A stretch of 64,000 nucleotides of DNA from JAJZRJ01 sp040757055 (GTDB taxonomy: Bacteria; Desulfobacterota; Desulfobulbia; Desulfobulbales; Desulfurivibrionaceae), in the NCBI GenBank assembly GCA_040757055.1, contig JBFLXY010000001.1:186001-250000 (forward strand), given 5' to 3'. Shown piece after piece: positions 51,684 through 60,198 of the stretch; position 1 is the stretch's first letter, and the number at the start of each line of letters is the position of its first letter. The translations under genes were made by a program, and so were the position numbers. The notes beneath the pieces are model-generated. The model worked only from the letters and a program-made list of their open reading frames with translations. It ran no database searches and was not told the origin of the DNA.

Positions 51684-53843
51684 ATGGAACTGCGGCCCGC
51701 TGCCCCCCCGACTCCGCCCCCCCAGCAGACGCCCCTGCCGATGCTGCTGACCATCGCCGGTGCCGTTTTTGCCGCCGAAGTGGCGGTGATGGTGCTGCTC
51801 CACCGGGTGCCGCTTGCCCCTTTGGCCGAAATCTTTGTCGATGCGGCCCTGCTCACCCTCCTCCTTTTCCCCACCCTTTATCTCTTTCTCTACCAGCGCC
51901 TTGCCGGGCAACTGCGCCAGTTTCAGAACAACGAGCGGGAGCTGGCCGAACTGCGCGACTTCTTCCAGAGCACCCTGGACAGCATCTTCAGCGGCGTCTA
52001 TGTCACCGACCGCCACGAAACCATCATCTTTGCCAACCGTGCCGTCAGCAGCATCTCCGGGCTGCCGCTCAGCCAGATCCAAGGCGCCAGCCTGCTGACC
52101 GATTTCCCCGAGGAGACTCTCCGCCACTTCCGGCCATGCTACCTCAGGGCCAGGGACACCGGCTCGCCCGTTGCCTACGAGGCCCTGCCCATCGTCACCC
52201 CGACCGGCCGGCGGACCTTCCAGTCGGGCTGGCTCATCCCGCGACTCCGCGACGGCAGCTATGACGGCATGATCTGTACCATGGAGGACGTCACCAGCCA
52301 GAAAAACGCGCTGGCCGCCCTGGATGCCTCGAAACAGCGCTATCAGGATCTCTTTGAAAACGCCAACGACGCCATCTTCATCGTGGACAACGACCACCGT
52401 TATGTGGATGTGAACAAAAAAGCGGTGGAACTCTTCGGCTTCAGCCGCGAGGAGTTCCTCGGCATGCGGACCACCGACGTCATGGCCTCGGAACCGCCGG
52501 TCGCCTGCGAAGCCTCCTTCGGGAAACGGGGCAGCAGCGGCCACTACGAGCGGTTCATCAGCCGGCAGCGCACCAGGGACGGGCGCTGGCTCGACATCGA
52601 GGTGAGTTCCTCGGCGATCATCGAGGATGGCAGGGTGGTGGGTTCGCGGGACATCGTCCGCGACATCACCGGACGCAAACAGATCGAGGAGCAGTTGCGC
52701 CAGGCCCAGAAGATGGAGGCCATCGGGACGCTGGCCGGCGGCATCGCCCACGACTTCAACAACATCCTCTATGCCATCCGCGGCTACACCGAACTCTCCC
52801 TGGCCGAAACCAGGAAAGGAAGCGCGGTGCACGACAACCTCCAGGAAATCCGCCGCTCCGCCCAGCGAGCCGCCGACCTGGTCAAACAGATCCTCACCTT
52901 CAGCCGCAAGGGGGCCGAGGAAAAACACCCGCTCCGCCTGGAGCCGGTGGTCAAGGAGGCGCTCAAGCTCATCCGCGGCACGCTGCCGACCACCATCGAC
53001 ATCCGTCAGAGCCTCGACCCCGGCTGCCGCCCCACCATGGCCGATCTCACCCAGATCCACCAGGTGGTGATCAACCTCTGCGCCAATGCGGCGGACGCCA
53101 TGGAAGCGGGAGGGGTGCTCACGGTGAGGCTCGAAGAAGTCACGGTGGATCGCGATCTGGCGCGCCGGGTTGAAGGACTCTCCCCCGGCGACTATGTCCG
53201 GCTCTCGGTAGCGGACACCGGCCACGGCATGGACCAGGCGACCATGAGCCGCATCTTCGAACCCTATTTCACCACCAAGGGACCGGGCAAGGGAACCGGA
53301 CTGGGGCTGGCCACGGTGCACGGCATCGTCAGCAGCCACCAGGGCGCCATTGCCTGCAGCAGCATGCCGGGCCAGGGCTCCACCTTCTCCCTCTACTTCC
53401 CGGCCCTGCCGGCCGGCACGGCGGCAGACGCCGATTCCGGGCAGGAAACCACGCCGCCCCGGGTTGCGGGCCACATCCTGGTGGTGGACGACGAGCCCTC
53501 CATCGTCCGCATTGCCGAACAGGCCTTGCGGCGCCTCGACTGCCAGGTAACCGCCTTCACCAACAGCACCCAGGCGCTCCTGGCCTTTCAGAACTCCCCT
53601 TACGCCTTTGACGCGGTGCTGACCGACCAGACCATGCCCGCCCTCACCGGCCTCGAACTGGCACGCAAAATGATGACCATCCGTCCCGACATCCCGATCA
53701 TCCTCACCACCGGCTACAGCACCTCGGTCAACGAGGAGCAGGCAAAGGCCGCCGGCATCCGCACCTTCCTGATGAAGCCGCTCTCCATCGAGGAACTCGG
53801 CAGGGCGCTGCACGAGGCCCTTCTTCCGGCGGAAACGGCATAA
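51684..53843 (+). CDS. Hybrid histidine kinase with two PAS domains and a receiver
   Basis: Membrane sensor kinase of 719 residues. Two membrane helices (about 18-40 and 48-70) precede PAS 1 (DSIFSGVYVTDRHETIIFAN) and PAS 2 (FENANDAIFIVDNDHRYVDV). The kinase core has the H-box GGIAHDFNNILYAIRGYTEL near 354, and ATP boxes INLCANAADAME, VADTGHGM and GKGTGLGLATVHGI. A C-terminal receiver domain follows (about 590-715), with the phospho-acceptor in AVLTDQTMPALTGLELARKM near 646. The H-box form HDFNN is typical of hybrid kinases of this class. The stimulus is unknown. It follows the GGDEF gene directly and converges on another kinase gene. Confidence 0.94.
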   Translation: MELRPAAPPTPPPQQTPLPMLLTIAGAVFAAEVAVMVLLHRVPLAPLAEIFVDAALLTLLLFPTLYLFLYQRLAGQLRQFQNNERELAELRDFFQSTLDSIFSGVYVTDRHETIIFANRAVSSISGLPLSQIQGASLLTDFPEETLRHFRPCYLRARDTGSPVAYEALPIVTPTGRRTFQSGWLIPRLRDGSYDGMICTMEDVTSQKNALAALDASKQRYQDLFENANDAIFIVDNDHRYVDVNKKAVELFGFSREEFLGMRTTDVMASEPPVACEASFGKRGSSGHYERFISRQRTRDGRWLDIEVSSSAIIEDGRVVGSRDIVRDITGRKQIEEQLRQAQKMEAIGTLAGGIAHDFNNILYAIRGYTELSLAETRKGSAVHDNLQEIRRSAQRAADLVKQILTFSRKGAEEKHPLRLEPVVKEALKLIRGTLPTTIDIRQSLDPGCRPTMADLTQIHQVVINLCANAADAMEAGGVLTVRLEEVTVDRDLARRVEGLSPGDYVRLSVADTGHGMDQATMSRIFEPYFTTKGPGKGTGLGLATVHGIVSSHQGAIACSSMPGQGSTFSLYFPALPAGTAADADSGQETTPPRVAGHILVVDDEPSIVRIAEQALRRLDCQVTAFTNSTQALLAFQNSPYAFDAVLTDQTMPALTGLELARKMMTIRPDIPIILTTGYSTSVNEEQAKAAGIRTFLMKPLSIEELGRALHEALLPAETA

Positions 53844-53885
53844 GTGTCCCGCCGGCAACGGCGCGGCAAGGAAAATGAGCGGAAC

Positions 53886-54977
53886 TCAGGCGGGGAAGAG
53901 AGGGTTGCCGCAGGGGGAAAGCCCGATGGTGACCACCGTGCCCTCCCCTTCCCGGCTCTCCAGAAGGAAGGAGCCGCCGGGATGGTCGTCGATGATCCTT
54001 TTCGAGATGCAGAGGCCGAGGCCGGTTCCCTGCTCCTTGGTGGTGAAGAAGGGCGAAAAGACGTGCCTGCGGACCTCCTCCGGGATGCCTTCGCCGCCAT
54101 CGGCCACCAGAATCTCGACCCGCTCTCCCGCGTGCCGGGTGCTGATGGTGATGGCGCCGCCGTCGGGCAGGGCCTCCAGGCTGTTCTTGACCAGGTTGAG
54201 GATGACCTGTTTGAGCTTTTCCCGGTCGGCCCGGGCTCTGGTCGCATCGGGAGCCAGATGCGAGCGGACATCCACCCCGCGGCGTCCGGCCTCGTCCTCC
54301 ACCAGGGCCACCACCTCGGCCAGCAGCGCCGCCAGATCGACATCCTCGACAAAGAGCTGCTGGGGCCGGTAGAGATCGCGCAGCCCGGCCAGCAGGCGTT
54401 CCAGGCGCGCCACTTCCTCGGTGATGATCCGGAGTTTGGCCTGGTCCTTGTCGTCTCTGGCTTTGCCCAGCAGCTGCCGGGCAAAACCGCCGATCATGAT
54501 GAGGGGGTTCCGGATTTCGTGGCTGATCTCCGCCAGGGTCTGCCCGAGCATCGCCAGCCGCTCCGTCTGGAGCACCTGCTGCTGCAGGGCCTTGTGCTCG
54601 GTGAGATCGCGGACGATACCGGTGAAAAAGAGACGGCCGCCGATCTCGGCCACGGAAAAGGAAATGGAGGCGGGAAAGGTCTGGCCGTCCTTGCGGACCA
54701 CGCTCAGTTCGGTTTCATGGCCGATGAGGACCGGCCGCCGGGTTTCGCGGTAACGCTCCACCGCCTGTCGGTGGCCGCTTTCGCACATGGGGGAGAGCAG
54801 CATGCCGATATCCTCGCCCAGCACCTCCTTGCGCCGGTAGCCGAAGATCCGCTCCGCGGCCTTGTTGAAGAAGACGACCCGGGAATCCTCGTCGATGGTG
54901 ACAAAGGCTTCGTTGGTGTTCTCCACCGCGCCCTTGAGCACCACGCACTGCATATCGTTCCTGGGAGTATCGCTCAT
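53886..54977 (-). CDS. Soluble PAS histidine kinase
   Basis: A 363-residue cytoplasmic kinase without membrane helices. A PAS domain (about 20-130: NTNEAFVTIDEDSRVVFFN, RRKEVLGEDIGML) is followed by HisKA with LAEISHEIRNPLIMIGGFA and an HATPase domain with LNLVKNSLEALPDGG, VADGGEGIPEEV and QGTGLGLCISKRI. No response regulator gene is adjacent on the same strand, so the partner is unknown; it may act with a NtrC-type regulator, as many such kinases do (inference). It converges on the hybrid kinase gene, with about 40 bases between the ends. Confidence 0.92.
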   Translation of the reverse strand: MSDTPRNDMQCVVLKGAVENTNEAFVTIDEDSRVVFFNKAAERIFGYRRKEVLGEDIGMLLSPMCESGHRQAVERYRETRRPVLIGHETELSVVRKDGQTFPASISFSVAEIGGRLFFTGIVRDLTEHKALQQQVLQTERLAMLGQTLAEISHEIRNPLIMIGGFARQLLGKARDDKDQAKLRIITEEVARLERLLAGLRDLYRPQQLFVEDVDLAALLAEVVALVEDEAGRRGVDVRSHLAPDATRARADREKLKQVILNLVKNSLEALPDGGAITISTRHAGERVEILVADGGEGIPEEVRRHVFSPFFTTKEQGTGLGLCISKRIIDDHPGGSFLLESREGEGTVVTIGLSPCGNPLFPA

Positions 54978-55013
54978 CCCGCCCTCACAAGCCACACCGT
55001 GCCAGCCCCACCT

Positions 55014-55526
55014 TCACTCGTTTCGCCGCAGCCCCACCGGCGGGGCGAGGATTTCCGACCAGAGGACGGCCTGACGCAACTGCCGCCGGGAGAGCTGCGC
55101 CGGCATCCCGTGGAGACAGGCGGCGTCACGGGCCGGCCTCGCGGTTTTTCCCTGGGTCGGGGAAACGCCTTGGCGCAGGGCGGCCTGCGGTCTTTTTCCC
55201 GGCAGGGGAGCCGCTGCCTGGCCCCATTCCCTTCCGGCTCGCCCGGATCGCTCTCCGGAGCGGGAGGGCGCCGGAGGCTGGGGAAGTGGCGACCGGCCTT
55301 CCGGAAAAGGCTCGGACTCGCCGAGCAGCACCTGCCGCAGCAGATCGAGCGCGCTGACCGGCTCTTCCTCCCCCGACCCGGCGGGCGGCACCTCCTGCCT
55401 TGGCGGCGCAGGGGTCTCGACTCTCTTTTTCCGGGAACCCAGCCACCAGATCGCCAGAAAGATCAGCAGCGGCACCAGATCCTCAACTCCAGCCAGAACC
55501 GGGGTCATGGCTTGCTCCATTTTCAT
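55014..55526 (-). CDS. Uncharacterised single-pass membrane protein
   Basis: A 170-residue protein with one N-terminal membrane helix (about 14-30, DLVPLLIFLAIWWLGSRKKR), whose positive residues after the helix place the rest in the cytoplasm. The middle is Pro/Gly/Arg-rich and low complexity (about 35-140). The C-terminal LSRRQLRQAVLWSEILAPPV is the only structured-looking part. It lies 36 bases upstream of the soluble PAS kinase gene, in the same direction, and downstream of the heptamer array and floA. ATGs at 55520 or 55508 are alternatives. No function can be given. Confidence 0.55.
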   Translation of the reverse strand: MKMEQAMTPVLAGVEDLVPLLIFLAIWWLGSRKKRVETPAPPRQEVPPAGSGEEEPVSALDLLRQVLLGESEPFPEGRSPLPQPPAPSRSGERSGRAGREWGQAAAPLPGKRPQAALRQGVSPTQGKTARPARDAACLHGMPAQLSRRQLRQAVLWSEILAPPVGLRRNE

Positions 55527-55630
55527 GTTTCACCATTCTCATGCGGCGGCAAGGAGGTGAGGGGCGAGGCGTCATGAGCGAGAGGACGGCGGAGACGACT
55601 CGTCTACCGCCCGCCGCCTCCCCATGCCCA

Positions 55631-55693
55631 GCCCTCGGCCCTCAGCCCTCAGCCCTCAGCCCTCGGCACTCAGCACTCAGCCCTCGGCACTCA
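55631..55693. repeat. Tandem heptamer array
   Basis: Nine consecutive 7-base units, GCCCTCG, GCCCTCA or GCACTCA, run without interruption, with a degenerate tenth unit (CTCCTCA) that contains the floA stop codon on the minus strand. Units differ only at positions 3 and 7. The array lies between floA and the membrane-protein gene. A 7-base unit would shift the frame if it entered coding sequence. Confidence 0.9.
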
Positions 55694-55697
55694 CTCC

Positions 55698-56684
55698 TCA
55701 CTCTTTCTCCTCCTGCCGCTCCATGCCCGTGGTGCCGATGGCGGAACGCATCTCGGTGTCGGCAATGACGTTCTTCATCCGGTAGTAGTCCATCACTCCC
55801 AACTGCCCCTTGCGGAAGGCCTCGGCCATGGCCAGCGGCACCTGGGCCTCGGCCTCCACCACCTTGGCCCGCATCTCCTGCACCCTGGCCTTCATCTCCT
55901 GCTCGGCGGCAAAGGCCATGGCGCGGCGCTCCTCGGCCTTGGCCTGGGCGATCTTCTTGTCCGCCTCGGCCCGGTCGGTCTCCAGCTCGGCGCCGATATT
56001 CTTGCCCACATCCACGTCGGCGATGTCGATGGAGAGGATTTCAAAGGCGGTGCCGGCATCAAGCCCCTTGCTGAGCACGGTCTTGGAAATGCTGTCCGGG
56101 TTCTCCAGCACCCGCTTGTGGGTTTCCGCCGAACCGATGGTGGTGACGATGCCCTCGCCGACCCGGGCCAGCACCGTCTCCTCGCCGGCGCCGCCCACCA
56201 GCCGGTCGATATTGGCCCGCACCGTCACCCGGGAGATGGCCTTGAGCTGGATGCCGTCCTTGGCCATTGCCGCCACCAGGGGGGTTTCGATGACCTTGGG
56301 GTTGACGCTCATCTGCACCGCCTCCAGCACGTTGCGGCCGGCCAGATCGATGGCCGCGGCCCGGTTGAAGTCGAGGACGATGTTGGCCTTGTCGGCCGCG
56401 ATCAGCGCCTGCACCACCCGCAAGACGTTGCCGCCGGCGAGATAATGGGATTCCAGGGCGTTGGTGGAGATATCGATGCCCGCCTTGACCGCCATGATCT
56501 TCGACTCGACGATGAGCTTGGGCGGCACCTTGCGGAAACGCATGAAGACGATGTTGAGCAGTCCCACCCGGGCCCCCGAAACCAGGGCCTGTACCCAGAG
56601 GGAAACCGCGGAGCCGACAAAGGCCAGCAGGACGATGACGGCGGCGACAAGCACAAAAAGCATGACCTGATTGGGTTGCAGCAT
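55698..56684 (-). CDS. floA: Flotillin-like protein FloA
   Basis: Membrane scaffold of the flotillin-like family, linked to functional membrane microdomains. The 328-residue protein starts with a membrane-inserted stretch (about 5-30, MLFVLVAAVIVLLAFVGS), followed by PPKLIVESKIMAVKAGIDIS, VSVNPKVIETPLVAAMAKDG, and a long Glu/Ala-rich coiled coil (RAEADKKIAQAKAEERRAMA, about 240-300), all as in FloA/YqfA. The final residues (RQEEKE) and stop codon come from the edge of the heptamer array, so the C-terminus could vary with repeat number. Two NfeD-type genes lie directly upstream in the same direction, the standard floA-nfeD partnership. Confidence 0.93.
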   Translation of the reverse strand: MLQPNQVMLFVLVAAVIVLLAFVGSAVSLWVQALVSGARVGLLNIVFMRFRKVPPKLIVESKIMAVKAGIDISTNALESHYLAGGNVLRVVQALIAADKANIVLDFNRAAAIDLAGRNVLEAVQMSVNPKVIETPLVAAMAKDGIQLKAISRVTVRANIDRLVGGAGEETVLARVGEGIVTTIGSAETHKRVLENPDSISKTVLSKGLDAGTAFEILSIDIADVDVGKNIGAELETDRAEADKKIAQAKAEERRAMAFAAEQEMKARVQEMRAKVVEAEAQVPLAMAEAFRKGQLGVMDYYRMKNVIADTEMRSAIGTTGMERQEEKE

Positions 56685-56696
56685 TCTCCTCTCCTC

Positions 56697-57170
56697 TTAT
56701 TTTTTTTTCACCACGATCTGGTTGGCGGTAACGGCGGTCACCACCAGTTCCGCATCCTTTTCAATATATTCCCCGCGGCTCACCACATCAAGGCGCCTGC
56801 CTTCGATCACTGCAAGGCCCGATGGCCTGAGATCGGTCACGGCGCGGCCTTCCTTTGCCAGATAGTGCGTCAACTCCGGCGGCTGGGAGGAAAACCCCTC
56901 CCGGCTGGAGAGTTCGGTGGAAAGCGTTGCCGGCGACCTGGCCAGCAGCCGGAGGCCGACCACGATCAGCACCGGGATCATGACGATGTCGATGGCCACA
57001 AAGACAAAGCCGGCCGCGGCCGAGAGGCCCTGAAAGACAAGGTAGAGCGAATAGCCGAAGAGCACTGCGGCCAGCAGGGAAAGAAGCCCGCCGGAGGGCA
57101 GGATGATCTCGGCAATGACCACAGCCACCCCCAGCAGCTGCAGGACAATGGGCCAGAGGTAGGCCGTCAT
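56697..57170 (-). CDS. NfeD-like membrane protein, short form
   Basis: A 157-residue protein with about four membrane helices (IVLQLLGVAVVIAEIILPSG, AVLFGYSLYLVFQGLSA, FVAIDIVMIPVLIVVGLRLL) and a C-terminal OB-fold NfeD domain (about 95-155: EGRAVTDLRPSGLAVIEGRR and AELVVTAVTANQIVVKKK). Short NfeD proteins accompany flotillins. The ATG overlaps the stop of the long NfeD gene by 4 bases, and floA starts 12 bases after this gene ends, forming a three-gene operon. A longer in-frame extension upstream is inside the other gene and has no support. Confidence 0.88.
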   Translation of the reverse strand: MTAYLWPIVLQLLGVAVVIAEIILPSGGLLSLLAAVLFGYSLYLVFQGLSAAAGFVFVAIDIVMIPVLIVVGLRLLARSPATLSTELSSREGFSSQPPELTHYLAKEGRAVTDLRPSGLAVIEGRRLDVVSRGEYIEKDAELVVTAVTANQIVVKKK

Positions 57171-58702
57171 GCGGCGCCTCGCTTGACCACGATCCGGTTG
57201 CCGTGGATGGCGGCCACCACCACCGGGGTACCCTGCTCGAGAAACTCGCCGTCGCTGACCGCATCGATCGCCCGGCCGGCGATCTCCACCTTGCCCGCCG
57301 GCCGCAGATCGCTCCTGGCGATGCCAGCCTCGCCCACCCGCACCCCTTTCGCCTCCAGGGAGTCGGCATGGGACCGGACCAGGGTCTCCCCGAGATAGGG
57401 TCCTTCCACCATCCGACCCAGCCTGGGGAAGAGATAGCGCAGAAAGAGCAGGGTCAGTACAAAGGCGGCGGCAAAGGCCCCCAGCACCTGGATGACGTTG
57501 CCGATGAGAAGCTCCTGCTGCCACGGCAGATTCGGATCGGGAATGACGAAATCCTGGAAGGAGAGGATCATGCCGATGCCGATTGAGAGAAAGCCCAGCA
57601 TCCCGGCAAGGCCGAACCCCGGCAGCACGAAGATCTCCATGGCCAGCAGCACCACGCCGAGAAGGATGAAGAGCAGCTCGGTGTAGTCTGCCAGCCCCAC
57701 CAGATACTGGTTGCCGAAAACAAGCCCCAGGCAGGCGATGCCGATGATGCCAGGCAGACCGAAACCCGGGGCCTTGAGTTCGGTGTAGAGGGCGCCGAGA
57801 CCGATGATGAGCAGAATGGGGGAAAATCTGACGATCAGCCGGCCGAGGTCTTCGGACCAGCTCTGCTCCACGCGGACCAGTTCATACGAACCGATGCCGA
57901 AGCCGGCGAGCATCTCCTCGACATTCTCGGCGGTGCGGCGGGAAAAGCCGAGCTGAAGGGCCTCGGCATCGTCCATGGTGAGCAGCTTGTCCCTGGCCAC
58001 CACGGTCTTCCTGGCGGTGATCCGCGCCTTCTCTGCCGGGGAAAGGTCTTCGTAGGCATGGCTGTCCAGGTACTCCACCTTCCCGTCCCTGGTCACGGCA
58101 TAGACCTCCATCTCGGGAGTGACCATGGCCTCGGCCAGAACGGCGGGATAGTTGTTGCGCCGGGCCAGGGAGCGGAAGGTGGCCCGCAGCGGCGACTGGA
58201 ACTTCTCCCCCATGATGCGGGGGCCTTCCTCGGAATAGGTGATGGGGGCGCAGTCGCCGATGGTGGTGCTGGGCCGCATGGCCAGGTCGCTGCAGGCCAG
58301 GGCGATGAGGGCCCCGGCCGAGATGGCCTTGCTTTTGACAAAGGCGATGGTGCGGCTGTGCTTGAGGTTGACCAGGGTTTCCACCATCTGCAGCGCCGAG
58401 TCCACCCGGCCGCCGAAGGTGTCGATTTCGAGCACGAGAATGGCGCCGGGTTCCTGTTCCGCCTCACTGACGGCCCGCTCCAGAAAGGCAGCCAGGGCGG
58501 GCTCCACCTCTCCCTGGACCGGGACCACGAAAACCTTGACCGGCGACGGCGGAGCCGCAGCGGCAACCGTCCCGGCCGCGACAAACGGGATCAGGAGGAT
58601 CGCCAGGAAGAGCAGCAGGCGGAAGAATCCATGGCCCCCCTTGTGGGGACGCCATGCTGCCGCGCCATGATGCAGGCTGTGAAAAATTCTTCCGTTGGTC
58701 AT
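57167..58702 (-). CDS. NfeD-family membrane serine protease, long form (ClpP-class)
   Basis: Membrane-bound protease-like protein of 511 residues. A signal-type hydrophobic segment (about 25-48) leads to a ClpP-class domain (about 53-240) with VFVVPVQGEVEPALAAFLER, IDTFGGRVDSALQMV and the nucleophile in KAISAGALIALACSDLAM. The catalytic lysine is probably in the ARKTVVARDKL region. Then come five or so membrane helices (about 275-430) and a C-terminal NfeD OB domain (about 440-511, ending RIVVKRGAA). Long NfeD proteins pair with stomatin/flotillin-type proteins and cleave hydrophobic peptides; that this copy is active is inferred from the conserved serine. First gene of the nfeD-nfeD-floA operon. 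Confidence 0.9.
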   Translation of the reverse strand: MTNGRIFHSLHHGAAAWRPHKGGHGFFRLLLFLAILLIPFVAAGTVAAAAPPSPVKVFVVPVQGEVEPALAAFLERAVSEAEQEPGAILVLEIDTFGGRVDSALQMVETLVNLKHSRTIAFVKSKAISAGALIALACSDLAMRPSTTIGDCAPITYSEEGPRIMGEKFQSPLRATFRSLARRNNYPAVLAEAMVTPEMEVYAVTRDGKVEYLDSHAYEDLSPAEKARITARKTVVARDKLLTMDDAEALQLGFSRRTAENVEEMLAGFGIGSYELVRVEQSWSEDLGRLIVRFSPILLIIGLGALYTELKAPGFGLPGIIGIACLGLVFGNQYLVGLADYTELLFILLGVVLLAMEIFVLPGFGLAGMLGFLSIGIGMILSFQDFVIPDPNLPWQQELLIGNVIQVLGAFAAAFVLTLLFLRYLFPRLGRMVEGPYLGETLVRSHADSLEAKGVRVGEAGIARSDLRPAGKVEIAGRAIDAVSDGEFLEQGTPVVVAAIHGNRIVVKRGAA

Positions 58703-58790
58703 GGCGCCCCCTTCGCCGTGAAGCCGGAACCAGGCAGTGATACGGGATGCATCGGGAACCGGCGGGCAGGCCGCCGGCGGCGAGAAATGC

Positions 58791-58809
58791 GCCCCCAGCC
58801 GGAGGGGGC
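58791..58809. terminator. Weak hairpin, possible terminator
   Basis: GCCCCC pairs with GGGGGC across a 7-base loop. A T-rich tail (CTTTCTTTCTTT) follows on the plus strand, where no gene needs it; on the minus strand only ATTTCT follows the stem. It may end the NapH-like gene transcript weakly. Confidence 0.3.
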
Positions 58810-58907
58810 CTTTCTTTCTTTCTAGTCAGCCGGAGGAAGCGCTGTCAATGGTTTCTTTCGACACGCAGGAAGCGCGGCCTCGGGTGCGGCGCGCCGCGCC
58901 CCTTCGG

Positions 58908-59660
58908 TCAGGATGAAGAGAGGGAAGGGGCCGGTTCGGGGCGGGAAGAGGCGCGCGGGCTGGCGCCAGGCACGGTCTTCTGGTTGCCGGCGCTCCGCTG
59001 CAGCACAGGAGTGGCTACCACCGACAGGGCCTGCTGGGGGCAGTTTTCCACGCAATTGAAGCAACGCATGCAGTCGGCGCTCCGGACGTAATCGCCTTTG
59101 AAGGCGCTGGGATTGGTCTCGATGGGGCAGACCCGGGCGCAGAGCTTGCACCCCTTGCAGCTCTCCGCCACGCTGAGGCGGAAGCGGGTGGGCGCCAGCA
59201 ATCCCTGCATGGTGCCCATGGGACAGATACTGCACCAGGAGCGGGGCTTCCAGATCAGCCCCAGGGCAATGGCAAAACCGGTGGAGATGGTCCACATCAT
59301 GACGAAGACGCCGCCGATCTTTTCCGGATCTCCCCCGCTCAGGAAAAGGCGGGAAAGGAGCAGCCCCATCATCAGCGTGAAGACCAGCCACTTGAACCAG
59401 GCCGCCTTGAACAGCGGCAGCATGGGGCGGTTCAGGCTTACCCTGGCCAGAATCCGTTCGTAGAATCCGCCCATGGCGCAGATCCAGCCGCAATAGTAAC
59501 GGCCGCGGAACCAGACCTGGACGAGCATGATGGTCAGCAGGGTGATGGCCACATAGCCGAAATAGGGCCAATAGTAGCCGCCTACAACGACCAGCGGCAC
59601 CAGTGGCGCCATGATCCACTGCAGGAGCTTTCTGCCGGGTGCTTCCTTGGGCGTTTTCAT
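58908..59660 (-). CDS. NapH-like membrane ferredoxin protein
   Basis: Inner-membrane iron-sulfur protein of 250 residues. Several membrane helices (about 18-40, 90-110 and 118-140) carry two cytoplasmic-side motifs typical of NapH/NosR-like proteins: YYCGWICAMGGFYE and SWCSICPMGT. The C-terminal part has two 4Fe-4S ferredoxin motifs, CKGCKLCARVCP and CMRCFNCVENCP. Such proteins move electrons between the quinone pool and periplasmic or cytoplasmic reductases. No nap, nos or other reductase gene adjoins it, so its partner is unknown; the octaheme cytochrome lies about 40 kb away in this window. It has its own AT-rich promoter region with a large palindrome. A low-complexity Ser/Pro tail follows the clusters. 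Confidence 0.88.
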   Translation of the reverse strand: MKTPKEAPGRKLLQWIMAPLVPLVVVGGYYWPYFGYVAITLLTIMLVQVWFRGRYYCGWICAMGGFYERILARVSLNRPMLPLFKAAWFKWLVFTLMMGLLLSRLFLSGGDPEKIGGVFVMMWTISTGFAIALGLIWKPRSWCSICPMGTMQGLLAPTRFRLSVAESCKGCKLCARVCPIETNPSAFKGDYVRSADCMRCFNCVENCPQQALSVVATPVLQRSAGNQKTVPGASPRASSRPEPAPSLSSS

Positions 59661-59764
59661 CGTGCTTACTTCCCTTCCCGTCGTGATGCCGCAGGGGGCA
59701 CCGCTTCCGAAAACGAGGCAGGAGCCGACGGCCAGCGCGGTGCAGGGGGCGGCCGTGGTCCAGT

Positions 59765-59808
59765 GTTTAGGATTTTAATAAAATAATTAAATTCTAAACA
59801 AACGTCAA
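59765..59808 (-). promoter_or_regulatory. Promoter of the NapH-like gene overlapped by an AT-rich palindrome
   Basis: On the minus strand TTGACG, a 17-base spacer and TATTTT form a fair sigma-70 promoter, with a predicted start about 110 bases before the ATG. An inverted repeat with GTTTAG / CTAAAC ends (59765-59799), nearly symmetric inside, covers the -10 and spacer. This is the expected position of a repressor operator; the regulator is unidentified. Confidence 0.6.
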
Positions 59809-59855
59809 GCACGTTTTTTCTTTTTCACAACCAGCTGGGAAAATGGACAAAGCGC

Positions 59856-59869
59856 GGGGCGGACGCCCC
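59856..59869 (-). terminator. Short GC hairpin after the 72-residue gene
   Basis: GGGGCG / CGCCCC with a 2-base centre lies 15 bases past the stop of the minus-strand small gene. Only broken T tracts follow (CTTTGTCCATTTT on the minus strand), so termination is doubtful. Confidence 0.3.
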
Positions 59870-59884
59870 GGCCACCCTCCCCGC

Positions 59885-60103
59885 TCAGGACTCGCGCACC
59901 GGAATGCCGCGATCCCTGAGTTTTTTCACCACGCTTTTCAGTTGACCGGCATTGCAGTCGTCGATGGCATAGACATTCTTCATGCCGTCGTTGAAGTGAA
60001 GGGTCAGATGCCCCCTGCCGTCGAGCTCGGCGTCGTGGATGTGGTCGCGGTCCAGCCAGGGTTGCAGTTCGGTGAGAAAATCCTGCAGGTTGCAGCTCTT
60101 CAT
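59885..60103 (-). CDS. Small uncharacterised protein, 72 residues
   Basis: Soluble, with no membrane helix or signal peptide. AGGGGGA lies at proper distance before the ATG, and the sequence looks like a real folded protein: LQDFLTELQPWLDRDHIHDA, GHLTLHFNDGMKNVYAIDD and KKLRDRGIPV suggest an alpha-beta-alpha arrangement. Two cysteines (residues 4 and 50) are not in a motif. Longer in-frame starts upstream would read through a region of poor protein character. It stands alone between the NapH-like and DUF1566 genes. I do not recognise a family. Confidence 0.6.
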   Translation of the reverse strand: MKSCNLQDFLTELQPWLDRDHIHDAELDGRGHLTLHFNDGMKNVYAIDDCNAGQLKSVVKKLRDRGIPVRES

Positions 60104-60198
60104 GACGTCCCCCTTGCGGCAGATGGGTTGATTTGTTTCGCATTGTACCGGGGGAAACCGCCTTTTGGCAAGCATCGCTCGCTGTGGCTTGCAACGGG

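Noticed and set aside
50643..53858. Long minus-strand frame opposite mutY, GGDEF and hybrid kinase genes
   Set aside because: Spans several plus-strand genes with full sets of catalytic motifs; no independent support.
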